A stretch of DNA of 64,000 bases from Zygnema cylindricum (GCA_037447655.1 JBBHKE010000836.1:248001-312000), one strand, 5' to 3'. Numbered from the stretch's first letter, positions 20,110 to 33,545 are shown. A program made the numbers and translations. Notes: generated by a model not told the origin, from the letters alone.

Positions 20110-22284
20110 ATGGCAGGAGCAGACAGCCCCAAGGGGAAGAAAAAAGGTCATTCTATGGTTTTGGCTAGTTTCTTTGTTTGTGCAATATCTTTGGGTACTT
20201 ATGATCCATGTTTTTACGCCTCCACTTGCTGCGTTGTCGGTTTGGATGGTTCCCCTTTTGTTTTCTTGTGTTTTCCAAATTTCCGTGCTATGTACTTGAA
20301 TGTCTTACTGTTTCTTATCCTACAAAGTAACATCTCGAAAGTTTATTCTTTCAGTGTTTTAAACGATATTTTTTCCTTCAGTGTTCGTATGCGATGTGTG
20401 GTGCCTGCTCAACTTTCTTTAGGGTTTTTGCCTGTTTCACTGCCTAAAATTTGTCTGTTGGTTGAGCCAGGCAAGGTCGTCGTTATCACTGGCGTCACCA
20501 AAGGCCTGGGGAGGGCTCTGGCGGTTGAGCTGGCGTCACGAGGTCACACAGTGGCAGGATGCGGTCGATCCGAAGATAAGCTCAAGTCTTTGGAGGCTTC
20601 TTTCGGTCCTCAACATCTGTTTGCTTCAGCAGATGTAGTGAGTTCTTTTCCATAAATAGGTTTTAAATTGTGCAATCATTGGACAGATTGTTGCATTTTA
20701 ACCATCTTGTGTGTGTTTTTTTTCAGCTTTGCACGAAACATTCTACTGCATTCATGTTTCAAGTTGCTGAACTGTTTGATAGTCTATAAATTATAGGATA
20801 CAGACATAGTCCCTCTTATCTCATCCTCCTTTATTGAGCGTACTTCCACATCATTAAAGCCGTCTGTTCTTCTAGTGTATGCATCACCCAGTGTTTCTGT
20901 GTAGACTCACACAGAGTCTTCCGGTCTTTTGTGCTCTTTTTGACACAAATATTCGCAAAACTGGTGATGATTTTTTGCCTTTTGAAAAGAAAGATTGCTG
21001 TAATGGATGCTGCAGGCTGCTTGTGGGAGGAACAGGCATCTGATACAAGTGTCCAGGCATTTGCCATGTCTGTGATGGATAAATTTGGGGCACCAGACAT
21101 TCTCAGTGAGTGAGGCTTTCCCTGTGTGGGCCACTTCTCTGAAATAACTTCACCGTTTTTTTTTTTTTTTCAGTTCTTTGCCTCGCGTTGTTGCTGATTA
21201 CTATGTTGATGCTGTAATTTGTTACCATCATTTTGACTGTCAAATGACAGCTGTTAAGAGCTCTGAGATGTCAGGTCGCAACCTGTCAGCTGATCAGTTT
21301 TCCATCCATAATCATAGTTCGTCCATTCAGGATTTACATCATGATTATCTTTGAATCTCCATGTTTTGAAGTCTGAACCTTACCTGAAATTTCCACAATT
21401 TGTTGTTTTCTCACCTGCTTAGCTTCACGGTCGGTTTGAAAATGATTCATGTGAGCACATGTGTATGAATCTCTACGTGGCAGTCAATTGTGCGGGGCAA
21501 ATTAATCCCAATGCGCGCCTGTGGGAGGTTCCCCCGGATGTATTTAACTCCGTTGTGGACGTTAACCTGAAAGGCACTGCCAATGTTATTCGTCACTTTG
21601 TGGCCCACATGATAACCCGTCGCAGTGGGGTTATTGTAAATTTCTCTTCCGGTTGGGGGCGATCAGCAGCAGCTGAGGTTAGTATAGTATCCTTGTCACT
21701 AGACACATTCATGTTGAGATGTCTTGAGATTAATGCACGATTCTGTTTAGAACTAAAGCTCACCTTCCAATCTGGTCCTCATAAAAAATGGCATTGGCCA
21801 AAATCCTAAGTTTTCCATTGATGTTTATTTCTTCTGGTTGTGCAGGTTGGTCCTTACTGTGCCACCAAATGGGCCATAGAGGGCCTTACCAAATCTTTAG
21901 CAAAAGAGCTTCCGGCTGGTCTTGTTGCAGTTGCATTGAACCCTGGAGTTGTTAACACCGATATGTTACAGTCTTGCTTTGGGGCTTCAGCAGCAATGTA
22001 CACTACTCCGGATGTGTGGTAATTGCAACCGAACTGTCACCATGACTAATTTAGGGTCGGAATCAGTTATAGAATGTGTGACTTTGGATGACTCGTTAAT
22101 TTTCAAAACGCTGACTTTCTGTTTATGATCAGGTCTTTGAAGTAATGTTATTTATTCGTGATCAATATGCTCTGTTATTTGACAAAGGAGGCCATGGGGA
22201 TGGGGTTGCAGGGCACCACATTGTGTGTCACTCATCCTTAGCATATCTCAGAACGATAATGGTGCTTCTTTAACGGTACTGTGA
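20110..22284 (+). CDS. Short-chain dehydrogenase, NADPH-dependent pterin aldehyde reductase-like
   Basis: My six-exon model is 20110-20146, 20471-20637, 21036-21105, 21484-21677, 21846-22018 and 22212-22284. All junctions are GT/AG and the phases agree, giving 237 residues. Motifs: T-G-x3-G-x-G at 19-26 (NADPH site) with R45 favouring NADPH, N-C-A-G at 93-96 (usually N-N-A-G), catalytic N119, S147, Y160 and K164 (Y-C-A-T-K). The C-terminus N-D-N-G-A-S-L-T-V closely resembles the plant family end. Known plant members reduce pterin aldehydes in folate salvage, probably in the cytosol; no targeting peptide is seen. The first donor (G|GTCATT) is weak, so exon 1 is the least certain part. The gene converges on the complex I gene downstream. 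Substrate assignment rests on family resemblance only. Confidence 0.85.
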
Positions 22285-24602
22285 ACAAACATCAATACCC
22301 AAACTACTGTCTCATGTTCGATACTGTTTAGAAGCCGCACTATATTAGGTCTGTCGAATTTCGCACTACAATACAAAAGGTAGAATATTCATGAAGCCGG
22401 TTTTCATTTGTCTCAAGGAATATGTTGTAGCTCGACTTGTATTTTATGGTGCATTCAAGTTTTGTTAATGGGATTTTATGCAAGTTGCACATTGTTGTAA
22501 CTCCTGGTCCTAAGTAACTACTTACTTTCATTTCGGATATGCATAGGAACATTGATGTAAGTGATGCCGTTACCTTGTAAGAAAATATGTTTTCCTTCAG
22601 ACACATTTTGCAATGGTGGACACTAATGGATTGCCCAAAACCAATCATACCACTTGTTGCATTATTTGATTGTGACGATGATGAGGTCGTTCGAAGCATA
22701 TTAATGCAAAATCATCACCAGCGTAACGAGCTTATGACTGGTATGGTAGTTCAGGACAACTAGGGTTTCGGTTCAGGACCTATATGTTCAATGAAGCTAA
22801 TAATACGAATGCTCACCTTCTTTTGTTAATGAATTTACTCATTGTTAAAATTACACGATGTTTTGCAAATGAAGAGGTTTCACATGCCACAAATGATTAG
22901 AATGTACGTGAAAGATTGTGTTGGCAGCAAAGATGACCATTACAACAGAGGTAATGAAATCCGTTAGTAGCACTCAACCCAGTGTGGGGTGAACTTGAAC
23001 CAAATTGAACCTAAAAGGTTTTTCACAGTTCTGATCATCTTTGGTATTTTGTGGTTTGGTTCGGTTCATTTGAACCATTTGGTTTGGCTGGATCAAGATA
23101 AACATGGTTTAAACTTGTGTACAAATATATGGTATAACTGTACGTTCATTATTATTGAATTTATGTGTGATTTAACGTACAACAAAATAATGTATGAATC
23201 GTGTACAAACCACTACTTGTAATTTGACAAGATATCTTTTTGGGTTAGCTACACCGTATATCGTTATTAGTGCTATAGTTTTTTAAGTCGCTGAAAACAT
23301 CCTTTCTCCGTACACACGTCAGATTGTGAATCTGACCGTTGCGACTGAAAGGTAATATTCTCGCCTTCCGATTGGCGGCCTCCAATTGAAAATAGAACGC
23401 GTGTGTACAGAGAAAATGTCTTAATTGGACAAAAAACTATTTACATTAATAGTGGTACACAGTGTAGTGTTCTTTGTCTCTTGACGATTTTTTATGGTAT
23501 GGTAACTTCGGTTTGGTTTGGAAGTGAAGAGCATATGAAGTACTGGGCTTGAGGTGTGTTGACGGCACATTTGCTTTTAATGTTGCTCCTTCAGTGGATG
23601 GCACAGATACACTATATTGACGCTGCATCTTAATGGAAGATGCTCACCCTTTTTTCCTATAAACAGCTTACTCGTCGCCTGCCGAGGTGTTTGTATTATA
23701 ATCCTTGTAAACATGAAATGGCAAACTATCGAAGTTAGGGAGTGGATAAAACGGGGAAATAAAGTGAAATTGAAATACAAGATTTGTACGAATAAAGGCC
23801 CAAGAACACTACAAAGGGTATGTGATAGACAACCACAAAAAAAAAATGCTTCATCGCACAACTCAAGAAGTGGGTTATAGGACATCACAGGTACTATTTC
23901 CCCAAAATTTATCAAGGTCAGCACATGTACTACACATTCCACACTCAACTTAGTCATATCAATTATGGTAACTAATATTGGCTTTCAAACAACCAACCAC
24001 AGGTAAATGAATAACACATCCTTAATACTAATCGTTAGACCAGTCATGTGAAACTACTGGATTTCAAGTTCTTAATCCCATAATAACAAGCACAAGATTC
24101 GAAAAGTCTTATCACTAACCTCATAAAAATGCACAGCTCTGTTACACTTCCACAGAAAAAAAAGAAACGTTCACCCAAAGTTTGTGCTAAGAAAAGTAAT
24201 CCATAAGTGAAAGTGTACTACTCAGAAACCAGAACACAAAAAACCTCAAGAGCTCTGGAAAAGAATCTATCACCAACTATTGTTTTGAGCAACATATGGA
24301 ACAAAGTATGACTTCAATTGAAAGACATACAATAAGCCGACATGTGCAATATCAGCAAACTTTGTTCACTCGATCCTGACCATTTCAGCAACAACTATAA
24401 AACAGAAGTCACCTGAACCATTGGCAGGCAAACATAACTGTGACAACATTCCTCCGGTTTCTAAAAGTCTCCATTTCATGGATTGTCTCCATAATTTTTT
24501 CCGAGCAACCGATGGCATTTATGTGCTCGCAACAAACTACAATTCCCTGTTAATATCATCCTAACATATGCATAAACATCTCTTTAACCTTTGTTCCCCT
24601 TC
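22285..24602. other. Interval between the two convergent host genes
   Basis: Contains the 3' UTRs of both genes and a small inverted-repeat element at 23249-23467. Other ORFs are short and show no domains. Confidence 0.5.
23249..23467. mobile_element. MITE-like inverted-repeat element, copy 1
   Basis: 219 bp. The left arm CTACACCGTATATCG...ATAGTTTTTTAAG is matched, imperfectly, by the reverse complement of the right arm ending CAGTGTAG. The inner arms (CATCCTTTCTCCGTACACACG and its partner near 23399-23420) also pair. A second member is at 30196-30380 plus 34445-34467. I could not identify a target duplication, so the superfamily is open. Confidence 0.7.
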
Positions 24603-27600
24603 TCATTGTAATTGGACTTTCGATTGTTTTTCTTTCGCAGCCGTGCATTTTGCCATAATTTGAGAAGCACGACTGATTGGGTCTGTCATATAGAAATTTT
24701 CAATCTGCCCTCACCAGTACCAAAAAAAAACCTTTCTCTTAGTTGACCTGTCTGAAACACTTAAACAAAAGTAAACGTACAAATAATTGAATGAAACACA
24801 AGCCTCCAATAGATTCAACGTCCTGTGTTACAAAACAAAACAGCAAAACAAAAAAAAGGGCTTACCAGCTTCTGGAAAGGTGTGTCCTTTAGAATTCCAA
24901 ACTGACGGTGACCAAAAGTCTCCCCATTAAGCCATGTGGATTCTTCAACTTGCTCAATACGGACAAGATGGGGCGCGACCTGAAAAAAATGACCAAAATT
25001 TTTGGTCATCTAAACCGAACTGGGCAAAGGTCACAAAGGGGTAAAATATCTAAAAACAAACAATAGGAAAGAATGGGGAGAAGAGAAGAAAGGACGACAA
25101 TAAACTGAAAATGCCCTGATTCACAAAAAAATGAAATACTCAAAAACTAAGAAGACTGCTGCTTACCTCAGCTAGACGCTGGCGCACCTGATTCACATTA
25201 TCGTAGGGCAACCTGGAAATAGAAAACATTTATACATAAACAAAGAGTTTTATTCCGCAGGAAGTGGGTACACACCACTGCTAACACCACTAACCAGGAC
25301 ATAGTTGCCATAAATTTGCACTAAACAACGATGCATCAAACATAGGACCGCCATATTCACTCAAATGAAGTGGGAATAAAATAAATGGAAGTTGCCAAGT
25401 AACATTTAACAATTTGAATGTTACGCAGTCACCATTCTGAAAAGACTGGTAAGGAAAAGAAGACTGAATACGAAGTTATATTTCCCAGCTAGCCTACCAA
25501 GCAAAAACTTATGAGAAGGACCAATCCCAACATGTTGATAAAGACACGCATCCAAGAAACATACTTCTCGTTCCTTAATCTTTCCTATTTTCTGTCACGA
25601 CACAGCTAAAGTACTCCCTTCACAAATTTGAGTTTTGCTAGAATTCAAAAAACACACAATAGGGTTTCTACACCCCACTAACTTATCGCACAGCACTGTT
25701 CATTAGGCACATATCGCTGCCCTGGAAAACAACAGAACTTGGGAGATAGATGGATGTGAAACCATCTGAAGCCCAACAATACATCAGAAATTACTTTCCA
25801 GAAAAATGCGAACATGGGAATTGATACACCACGAAAAACAATTGTGGTCTGGTGTTCGATAACGCTGGCCTGGTAAGGACCCATGTTTCGTCAAAAAAAC
25901 TGGTATGAGACATAAATCTTGGCCTGCGTTTACCTAGAAATGCATTGAATAGGCACATTTCAAACCTCTAATTTGTAATTCTCGAAATGTGCATATTGCT
26001 TGTAACATTAAAGAATTGCACCAAGGGCTGCAATTTACTCATGAAGTAAGCTTGGATTAAGAGCTCAAACAGGCTTTCTATAGAATCAGGTGAGGCAGCC
26101 GCAGGCTTCAAATTCTTCCAGGCCAGGTCTGCATATTGTCTATCAAAAGCATACGCACCAATTGGATATAAGTTTCAAAGAAACCTACCTGACACCAGCC
26201 ACCTCAGAGATTGCACGAATAATCTTCCAATCGTCACGGGATCCTCCCGCAGCCGGTACTGCCCTCTGAGTCATCTGCACACGACCCTCGGTGTTCACGT
26301 ATATTGCCTCCTGCAACCAAGTGAACATAGAACGGCATGGTTGAGTGACCTTGGAAATTTGCAACTGTCCGGAACACAAGTATTAGCATTACCAAGAGTT
26401 GACCATTGCAAGACTAAACATTCATGTAAGACGGATTTAATTGAAATTCACTTGATTTCAGAAAAAAACCATTTGATCAATATTCACATTAACCATTAAG
26501 AAGCAAATTGCTGAGGTCCAAGAACCACCTTTTCAGTAAAGGCAGCTCCTGGCAGCACAATGTTGGCTAGGCTGGCACCCTTGTCTCCATGGTGACCCTG
26601 TAGCACCATACCGAGCCACAAACAGTGAGCACACAAGCATACAAGTTTTGCACGTTGAAAAACATTACTAATTCCCTGCAACTGGAACCAAAACCTTGCC
26701 AAAGTGACAAGGCTTCAGCAATAACAAGCTCCTAAAGAAGAAATCTAATTATCTTACTAAAACAACCAAAAATTGGCCGTAAACCCCCGAAAATTATTCG
26801 GAATTCCACAGTTATTTAAAACATCACATAAACAGCTTGGCAAAGGACAGGGTAGGGCAGGGTCACTGACTTTTCCACCTCCAGTTAATGACTGCAGTTT
26901 CAGGTAATACGATTTTAGAAAATGTGAATATGCCCAGGGTTATATTATAGACCAGCTCACAAAGTCAGCATTAAAGCATATGTATAATAATCAAAACCGG
27001 CAACCTGACTTCGTGCAAAATAATCAGTAGACAGAAATTAACTCACCTGATAAATAACAAAAGCTCCATCTGGAATGTCACTGTCAGTCACCTCATCAGC
27101 ACCAAGAAGATACACCACTTTGGGAGGAGTCCTGCAAGTACACAAAAAGCCTAATGCATCAGCCACCAAACTAAAGAACAATCGATGCCTGAAGTCCTAC
27201 AATGCCCCCAAAATACTCCAAAACCATCATTACCAAAAAAAGAGCTGTTGCTGCTTTAAATTGCACCTGGTCTATTCCATTACTCATTCTAGTTATTAAG
27301 CTTCGAGCAGTCATTATAAAAATCAGCTTCCCATAAGACATTCTGCTCATGCAGACCAGTTTGAGTTGAATAGATTGAGATGACAAGAGAATGTGCAGCT
27401 CATAACTGAGAAAGAAATGGTCCTCAACAGAGCCTTGCTCATGATGAGCATGAACGTTTTGAACAATCAAAGGGTTGATCAGCAGCACACAATAATGTTC
27501 CAATAAGCACAGAGCTTTCTGCAGGCCACTGATGAGCTTCCACACATTCGTGAGAAGTCACATGCAGCAAACTATACGCAAAAAACTCACTTAATAAGTG

Positions 27601-29844
27601 CAGCCTTTGGTCCAGGAACAAATCCGACATCAAGGCCAGCCACCCGGCCAGCAGAATGGTGAAGCAAATTGTAGCCATTCCATCCTTCCTTCACAACCCC
27701 ACCCTGCAACATCATGCCCAAAAAAAGTTAATCTCTCACTGAATGGTTTTTTCAACAGACGGATTCATCCACTATTCTAGCAGCTGAAAAAATCCTTGAC
27801 ATGCCAAAGGCGCTACTCCAGATCTACCTCACTAGCAATAGATGCTGGCAACCGACTGTTACCGAGGAAGAAATGACATACATGTTCACAAATGACATGA
27901 AGGGCAGACAGAAGACTCTCCCTATCGGAGCGTTTCAGAACAGCTGCTCCAACAATCACCACCGGTCGCTGCGCAGATGCCAATGTTGAAGCAAAAGGAT
28001 GACGGCCTTCAGCCAGTTGAAGAAGAGTGGATGCGGAGCTTCCTAAATCTTGATGGGCATAAGTCAAATCCAATTTAGGACCAATGCTCGCCACCTTTAG
28101 GCGACCACTAATGGCACCTTTTCGCAGTCGCGTATTGATGAGAGGAGCCTCTGACCGTGGATCAGTTCCTACTAGAAGTACAACATCAGCATCCTCCACT
28201 TTAGCAATTCCAGTGTTCAGCAAATAGCCTGTCCTAACATCTGCCTCCAATTCGGGCCAGTCTCCCTCAAAGGCAAGCCTATCGGAACCAAGCTTGTTCA
28301 TAAGATCCTTCAAGGCAATCAATGCCTCTGCATCGGCTAACTTTCCGGCAATAGCTGAAATGTCTTCTCCTGAAGTTTTCTTCAGCGTCTCACCAACAGC
28401 TGCGAGTGCTTCGGGCCATGAAGCGACTTCAAGACGACCGGTCAACTCTGACCGGACCATCGGTGCAAACAGCCTTTGCCTCTTTAAACCATCATACCAA
28501 AAGCGACCTTTGTCTGTGAGCCATTCCTCATTCACCTGTTTGCACACACCACAAGAGTGGGAACACGAAGCTTATCAGACTATATGAGGCATATGCAATG
28601 ACCAAGTAGGTCTCACAAGTAGATTCAACAATAGGCTCTTACTCCAAACTCGAACGTCAATATTTATCCACTTGCCAGAAAAGGCGAATGCAATCAGATG
28701 CTTTAACAGGCAGTAAAACCTAAACATCACAGCAAAACAAATCTCAGCAACAAAGGAAGGCCCTAACGAAAAATCCGTGTGCAGGGTAAGATCCCTGCAG
28801 TCAAGTTTGGTGCCAACAGATTTGTCCATTCTAAAATACAAGACATTGTTCGCAAACAAAGTAGTATCATACTTTTTAGTGAGAACTGATGAGTGACAAA
28901 AAAAAAAAAAATGGAATAATACAGGTTTTTGAGGCCCTTACATCCTCGTTCAGACGGGGGACAATGCGCATAACTTCTGATCCTCTGCTATCAACTCTTA
29001 TGTTTGCGCCCACACTGTCGCTCACATCAATGGACTCCGTACTTTTCAGCTCCCAGTTTCGCGCAGTGAAAGCATACGGCTTTGAGGTGAGAGCACCAAC
29101 AGGGCAAAGGTCGATAACATTACCAGAAAGTTCACTGACAAGAAGGCGTTCAATGTATGTTCCTATCTCTGAATCCCTACCTCGTCCTGTCATCCCTAGG
29201 TCTTCCACTCCGGCAACTTCTTTCGCAAACCGGACACAACGGGTGCAATGAATACATCTTGTCATGACAGTCTTTACCAAAGGACCAAGATTCTTGTCCT
29301 CTACTGAACGCTTGTATTCCACAAAACGGCCTCTATCAGCGCCATAAATCATAGCTTGATCCTGAAGATCACACTCCCCTCCCTGGTCACAAATAGGACA
29401 ATCCAGAGGATGATTCAGAAGCAAAAACTCCATGACACCTTCCCTCGCTTTCTTCACCAGGGGAGTGTTTGTCTTTATCTTCATTCCTGGCATAGCTGGC
29501 ATGGCGCATGAAGCTTGCGGTTTTGGAGACTTTTCCACTTCCACAAGACACATACGACAATTTCCAGCAATAGACAGCCTCTGATGATAACAAAACCGAG
29601 GAATCTCTATGCCTGCCGCATCACAGGCATGCAAAACAGTCACTCCTTTCGGAACTTGTACTGATTGTCCATCCACAAAAACTTCTATACTATCAGATGC
29701 TGCTGGAGCACTGGAAAAGCTGCGAAGCTGAGAGACCCCGACGGACTGGTTTTGAATGGAGGAGACGCCATGTCTTCCCTCTACCACCTTAGGCTGTAGA
29801 GCATTGATTGCCCGGCGGGCGGCAGGCAGCAAGTGGCGCCGCAT
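24603..29844 (-). CDS. NDUFS1: NADH dehydrogenase (ubiquinone) 75-kDa iron-sulfur subunit, mitochondrial complex I
   Basis: My nine-exon model (minus) is 29844-28942, 28535-27882, 27703-27591, 27131-27047, 26597-26529, 26310-26189, 25212-25167, 24979-24866 and 24704-24603. All introns are GT/AG with agreeing phases, giving 735 residues against about 748 in Arabidopsis. Residues 1-45 are Arg and Ser-rich with R-S-F-S-S, a typical mitochondrial presequence. Clusters: 2Fe-2S N1b C85, C96, C99, C113; 4Fe-4S N5 H145, C149, C152, C158; 4Fe-4S N4 C197, C200, C203, C247. The molybdopterin-oxidoreductase-like domain follows (about 300-690), and the C-terminus has E-N-F-Y-M-T-D. It passes electrons from the flavin site towards ubiquinone in the matrix arm. 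An upstream in-frame ATG (29949) would add 35 residues before the presequence; I prefer 29844. All ligands are present, so it looks functional. Confidence 0.95.
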
Positions 29845-30195
29845 GGCGCTTTCTGGCTCAGCTGGCACCTGCTGACAGAAGAAGAGAGTGCCATAGATGG
29901 GGAACCGATAACCAAAAAATATGGCCACAACCGATATCGAATCTCCCATCCGCTACGAGTCATGGAAAACCTGTAAATCTGACCATAACCGATATGGACT
30001 CGCCCGTCCGCTATATCATCATTTCATCAATACTACTGTACAGTACTGTAACGCCCTAAAAGGCGAAGCATTTAAAACGGCGATATCGCCTACGATATGA
30101 TAGAGTGTAATTACTGCCGATTGCCGAACCGCTAGGCAGAAAGCCCAAATTTCCTAAAGGCCAAAAAGCGTTTACGTAATTTCTAATGGGGAAAA
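29845..30195 (-). promoter_or_regulatory. Probable 5' UTR and promoter of the complex I subunit gene
   Basis: This 350-bp interval lies between the start codon and the DNA transposon nest. It contains a direct repeat: ACCGATATCGAATCTCCCAT near 29933 and ACCGATATGGACTCGCCCGT near 29987 (spacing about 54 bp). I cannot place a TATA box or transcription start with confidence. Confidence 0.35.
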
Positions 30196-30843
30196 CTACA
30201 CCGTGTAGATGTTTTTCTGCCACTTAAAACACATTTTCTCTGTACTCACTTGTCGGATTCAAGATCCGAGGGTTGCAATTGAAAGCCAAGATTCTCACAT
30301 TCCGATCGACGGTCTCGATGTGAAAATTGGCCAGGTAGGTAACGAAGAAAAAATGTTTTAAGTGGTGAAAAAAACATTAAGGGTGTGCTCCCATGTAACC
30401 GTAACCTAGTATTATTACTTTGTTTTTTAGTGAAGATTCTCCGTACTACTTTTCAGAGTGTCCCTATTATCGAAAACGAGATCGTTACCTTAAAATGTGA
30501 CGGTTGTAGACGTGGTTACAAATTGCGACGGTTGTAGACAATTACAAAACTCGCGACAATTTTTGAAGTTGACAAAATAGTGACTGTCTACTATTTTGTG
30601 ACACAAGACAAAATGCCCATTACAGGGGGGGCAAGGTTCGTGTTGTGTGTGTTTATACTTGTACAGAGTTTTTGTACACTAAATTTATAGATACTGATAT
30701 ATTTGGGAACAACTACAGGTGGGTTTTTTTATGAACTATACAAATGTAAATTACATGTGGGAATAACAACCATAGGGTGTTTCGAACTCGCATTAACGAC
30801 GCTTTTAAAAGGGGCCAGTACGGCCGGTAGTCGTTCGTAGATG

Positions 30844-31102
30844 CGGACAGACGGCAACGTTACATTGTGCCAGCGGTACGGCGGTCCGTACTCTGAACGG
30901 ACAGCAACGTTACATTGTGCCAGCGGCACGTCGGTCCGTACGGCGGACGAACGGCGACGTTACATTATGTCAGCGGTACGACAGTCCGTACTGCGGACGG
31001 ACGACAACATTAAATTGTGACAGCAGTACGGCGGTTTATACTACAGACAAACGACAACGTTACATTGTGCCAGCGGTACGGTGGTTTGTACTGCGGACGG
31101 AC
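30844..31102. repeat. 50-bp minisatellite, five copies
   Basis: The word ACGTTACATTGTGCCAGCGG, or a close variant, begins at 30857, 30907, 30957, 31007 and 31057, a period of exactly 50. Units are GC-rich and contain a GGTCCGTAC palindromic word. Confidence 0.88.
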
Positions 31103-31707
31103 AGAAAAAAATGATGACAAACACACCGCCTATATAAGGGTTTCCAGAAAGGCGACTGAAGGTCTATAATTTATATACTGATTGTACATGCTTAGGGTTT
31201 TGCGACACTAAGACGTCATGCTCAGTTGTGATAACGTCGACGTCATTGATTCAATAACTTTCCGCCATGGCTTCCCGATTTCGTTTTTGTTAAAGGACAC
31301 AATAGGATCGACTCACTTCACAAACAGTAAACCAAGATGATGCACAGCATAAGCTTACACAAAAATAAATCTCATTCACCTCACAACAAATCACATCAAC
31401 CAAATATAAATATATTAAGTCGAGGCTTTTCCAAAACAATCCCTCACTCTTACCAATCTAACTCACTCAGATTCCTAACTCACATTGATCACTAATTCTC
31501 ACTCACACTCACACTCACACTGAATACATTTAATGGATTAATTTATTTCCTAACTCTACTCACTCACTAAATACTCACTACAAAGACAAAGAACAAATAC
31601 ACCTAAAATCAATACGTAGCAAACAGTCCCTAAACATAAACGTCTAGATGCACTCTGAGTGCGCTTGCCATAGCCGGCAACATCAAGCAACCTCTTACGC
31701 TGACAAA

Positions 31708-33545
31708 TAGTGTTGTGTATCGGTAAGGATTTGCTGATAACCGACATGGGCCTTTTTTCGGGGACCCGATAATCGATATATTGGTACGATATATCGCCAT
31801 CGGTCTTATCGCCGATAAGTAGCCGATAATATCGGCTACTTATTGGCGATAATGCCGATAACGATAACTATCGGCGATAACTGTACTAGCTGTACACATA
31901 ACTGTACGACATGTACACTCAACTGTACGTCTTATTCCCCCGACGCGCCCTACTCACAACCCCTAAAGTACCTACCAATCATATAATTTGTACAAGCCGA
32001 AAGTATAGTAGCCGGCATGAGATGTGTATGGCTTTAGTACGGCTCCAGTTAAAACAATGTACCTTTCACATACGGCGCCGTGGCTTTGTCCCTTTATTTT
32101 TTGGGATCCACTGGAAACCTGCCACGTGTCAATCCGTCGGCTTTTTTGGCAAAAACCGCCAAAAAAAGCATTTCGAGATGTCGGCGCTCACGCTGACCGT
32201 CCGCTCGTACTTTCTCATTGAATGTCGTCCGTTCGATTCCGGCGGCGCGCATAATGTTATTTTGCATCCGTTGTACTTTGTGTCAGCTGTCTTTTTACCG
32301 TTCCATGATAACCAGTTTATCGGTTTAATTTCGTACGTTCCCGTAAAGTTTATGTTCAGTTAACCGCCCAAAAAAGTACTACAAAGTGCAACGTATTTTT
32401 TCGTAAATTTCCGTACATTTCCCGTAAAAAACCGTACATATCTCGTAAATTTATCGTTCAGTTTACCAGACAGAAGGCAATCCAGACAGAAAGTACAAAA
32501 AGTACAAATATATCGGGACCGCTGACCGTTCGACAGAGGTCGCAAACGGTCAACCGAAACCGTGACCGACCGTTAACCGACCGCCCGCGCCGGATCCGGA
32601 ACGGATTTGGTTGTCAAATTTTGGGGGTCGGGCGGTTATGGTCAGTTGACTCACCAAGAAAAAAAAAACAGTCAGTTACGGTCGGTCAAACAAAAAACCA
32701 AAAAAAATGAAAATATTGTACTTTTTTTCCAACATTATTGTTCTTTGTACTTTTGGTATCGTGGAAGTACGTGGCATCATGATTAGCGTCGCAAATCTGA
32801 CACGGTACTAACAACTATTCATTTCACGAATCTTACAAAAAGATAATCCAACATTCATGTACTTTGTACTCTTTGGCATCGTGGAAGTACGTGACATCAT
32901 GATTAGCGTCGCAAATCTGACACGGTACTGAAGTAAGCTATTTATTTCGCAAATCAAAGGCAACGCGACGTGACATCATGATTAGCGTCACAAATCTGAC
33001 ACGGTACTGTAGTAAGCTATTTATTTCGCAAATCAAAGAGAACGCGACAAAGCGTCGCAAATCTGACACGATAGTACACTATTCATTTCGCAAATCTTAG
33101 GGAACGCGACAAAGCGTCGCAAATTTGACATGGTGGTACAGTATTCATTTCGCAAATCTTAGGCAACGCGACAAAGCGTCGCAAATCTAACACAGTAGTA
33201 CACTATTCATTTCGCAAATCTTAGGGAACGCGACAAATTGTAATTATTGGCTTATTCCGTCATACATTGATTAATTTTGTACTTTTTCGGTAACGGGTGG
33301 GCATGGTTAGTCGCGAAAAATCAAGATTCGGTTTTTTTTTTTTTTCGTAAACGACGGTCGGTTAACGGTTAACAATTGTAGAGCGTGACAAAACTCGGTC
33401 GGCGTCGGTTACTCAGATTTTGAAAAAAAAAACGGTCGGTTTCGGGTATGAACTTTTTTGACTTTTGCGACCTCTGCCGTTCGATAACCGATAACTATCG
33501 GTATCGCTGTTATCGCGATAACTTTTTTACCGATACACAACACTA
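31708..33545. mobile_element. hAT-like non-autonomous DNA transposon
   Basis: The left end TAGTGTTGTGTATCGGTAA is matched by the reverse complement of the right end (TTACCGATACACAACACTA). The flanks are CTGACAAA (31700-31707) and CTGACTAA (33546-33553), 7 of 8 identical. An 8-bp duplication and TAG/CAGTGTTG ends are hAT hallmarks. No transposase is seen. The subterminal regions are full of CCGATAACTATCGG-like words, and a tandem array fills 32756-33240. Confidence 0.82.
32756..33240. repeat. Tandem array inside the hAT-like element
   Basis: About six units each start near GCGTCGCAAATCTGACACGG (32786, 32906, 32984, 33052, 33114, 33175). Spacing falls from 120 to about 61 bp. Each unit also has ATTTCGCAAATC and ACGCGACAAAG. 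Confidence 0.82.

Noticed and set aside
19888-20655. Single 255-codon ORF as the start of the dehydrogenase
   Set aside because: It reads through what splits cleanly as an intron, and the text between about 20150 and 20470 has no family similarity.
22133-22145. Alternative last exon of the dehydrogenase giving a short W-S-L-K end
   Set aside because: The exon at 22212-22284 restores the conserved N-D-N-G-A-S-L-T-V end in phase, so it is the better model.
28294-29251. Plus-strand ORFs opposite the complex I exons
   Set aside because: They are antisense shadows of conserved exons with no domains of their own.
30844-33240. Tandem arrays as a possible CRISPR
   Set aside because: Units are contiguous or nearly so with no unique spacers, inside eukaryotic DNA transposons.
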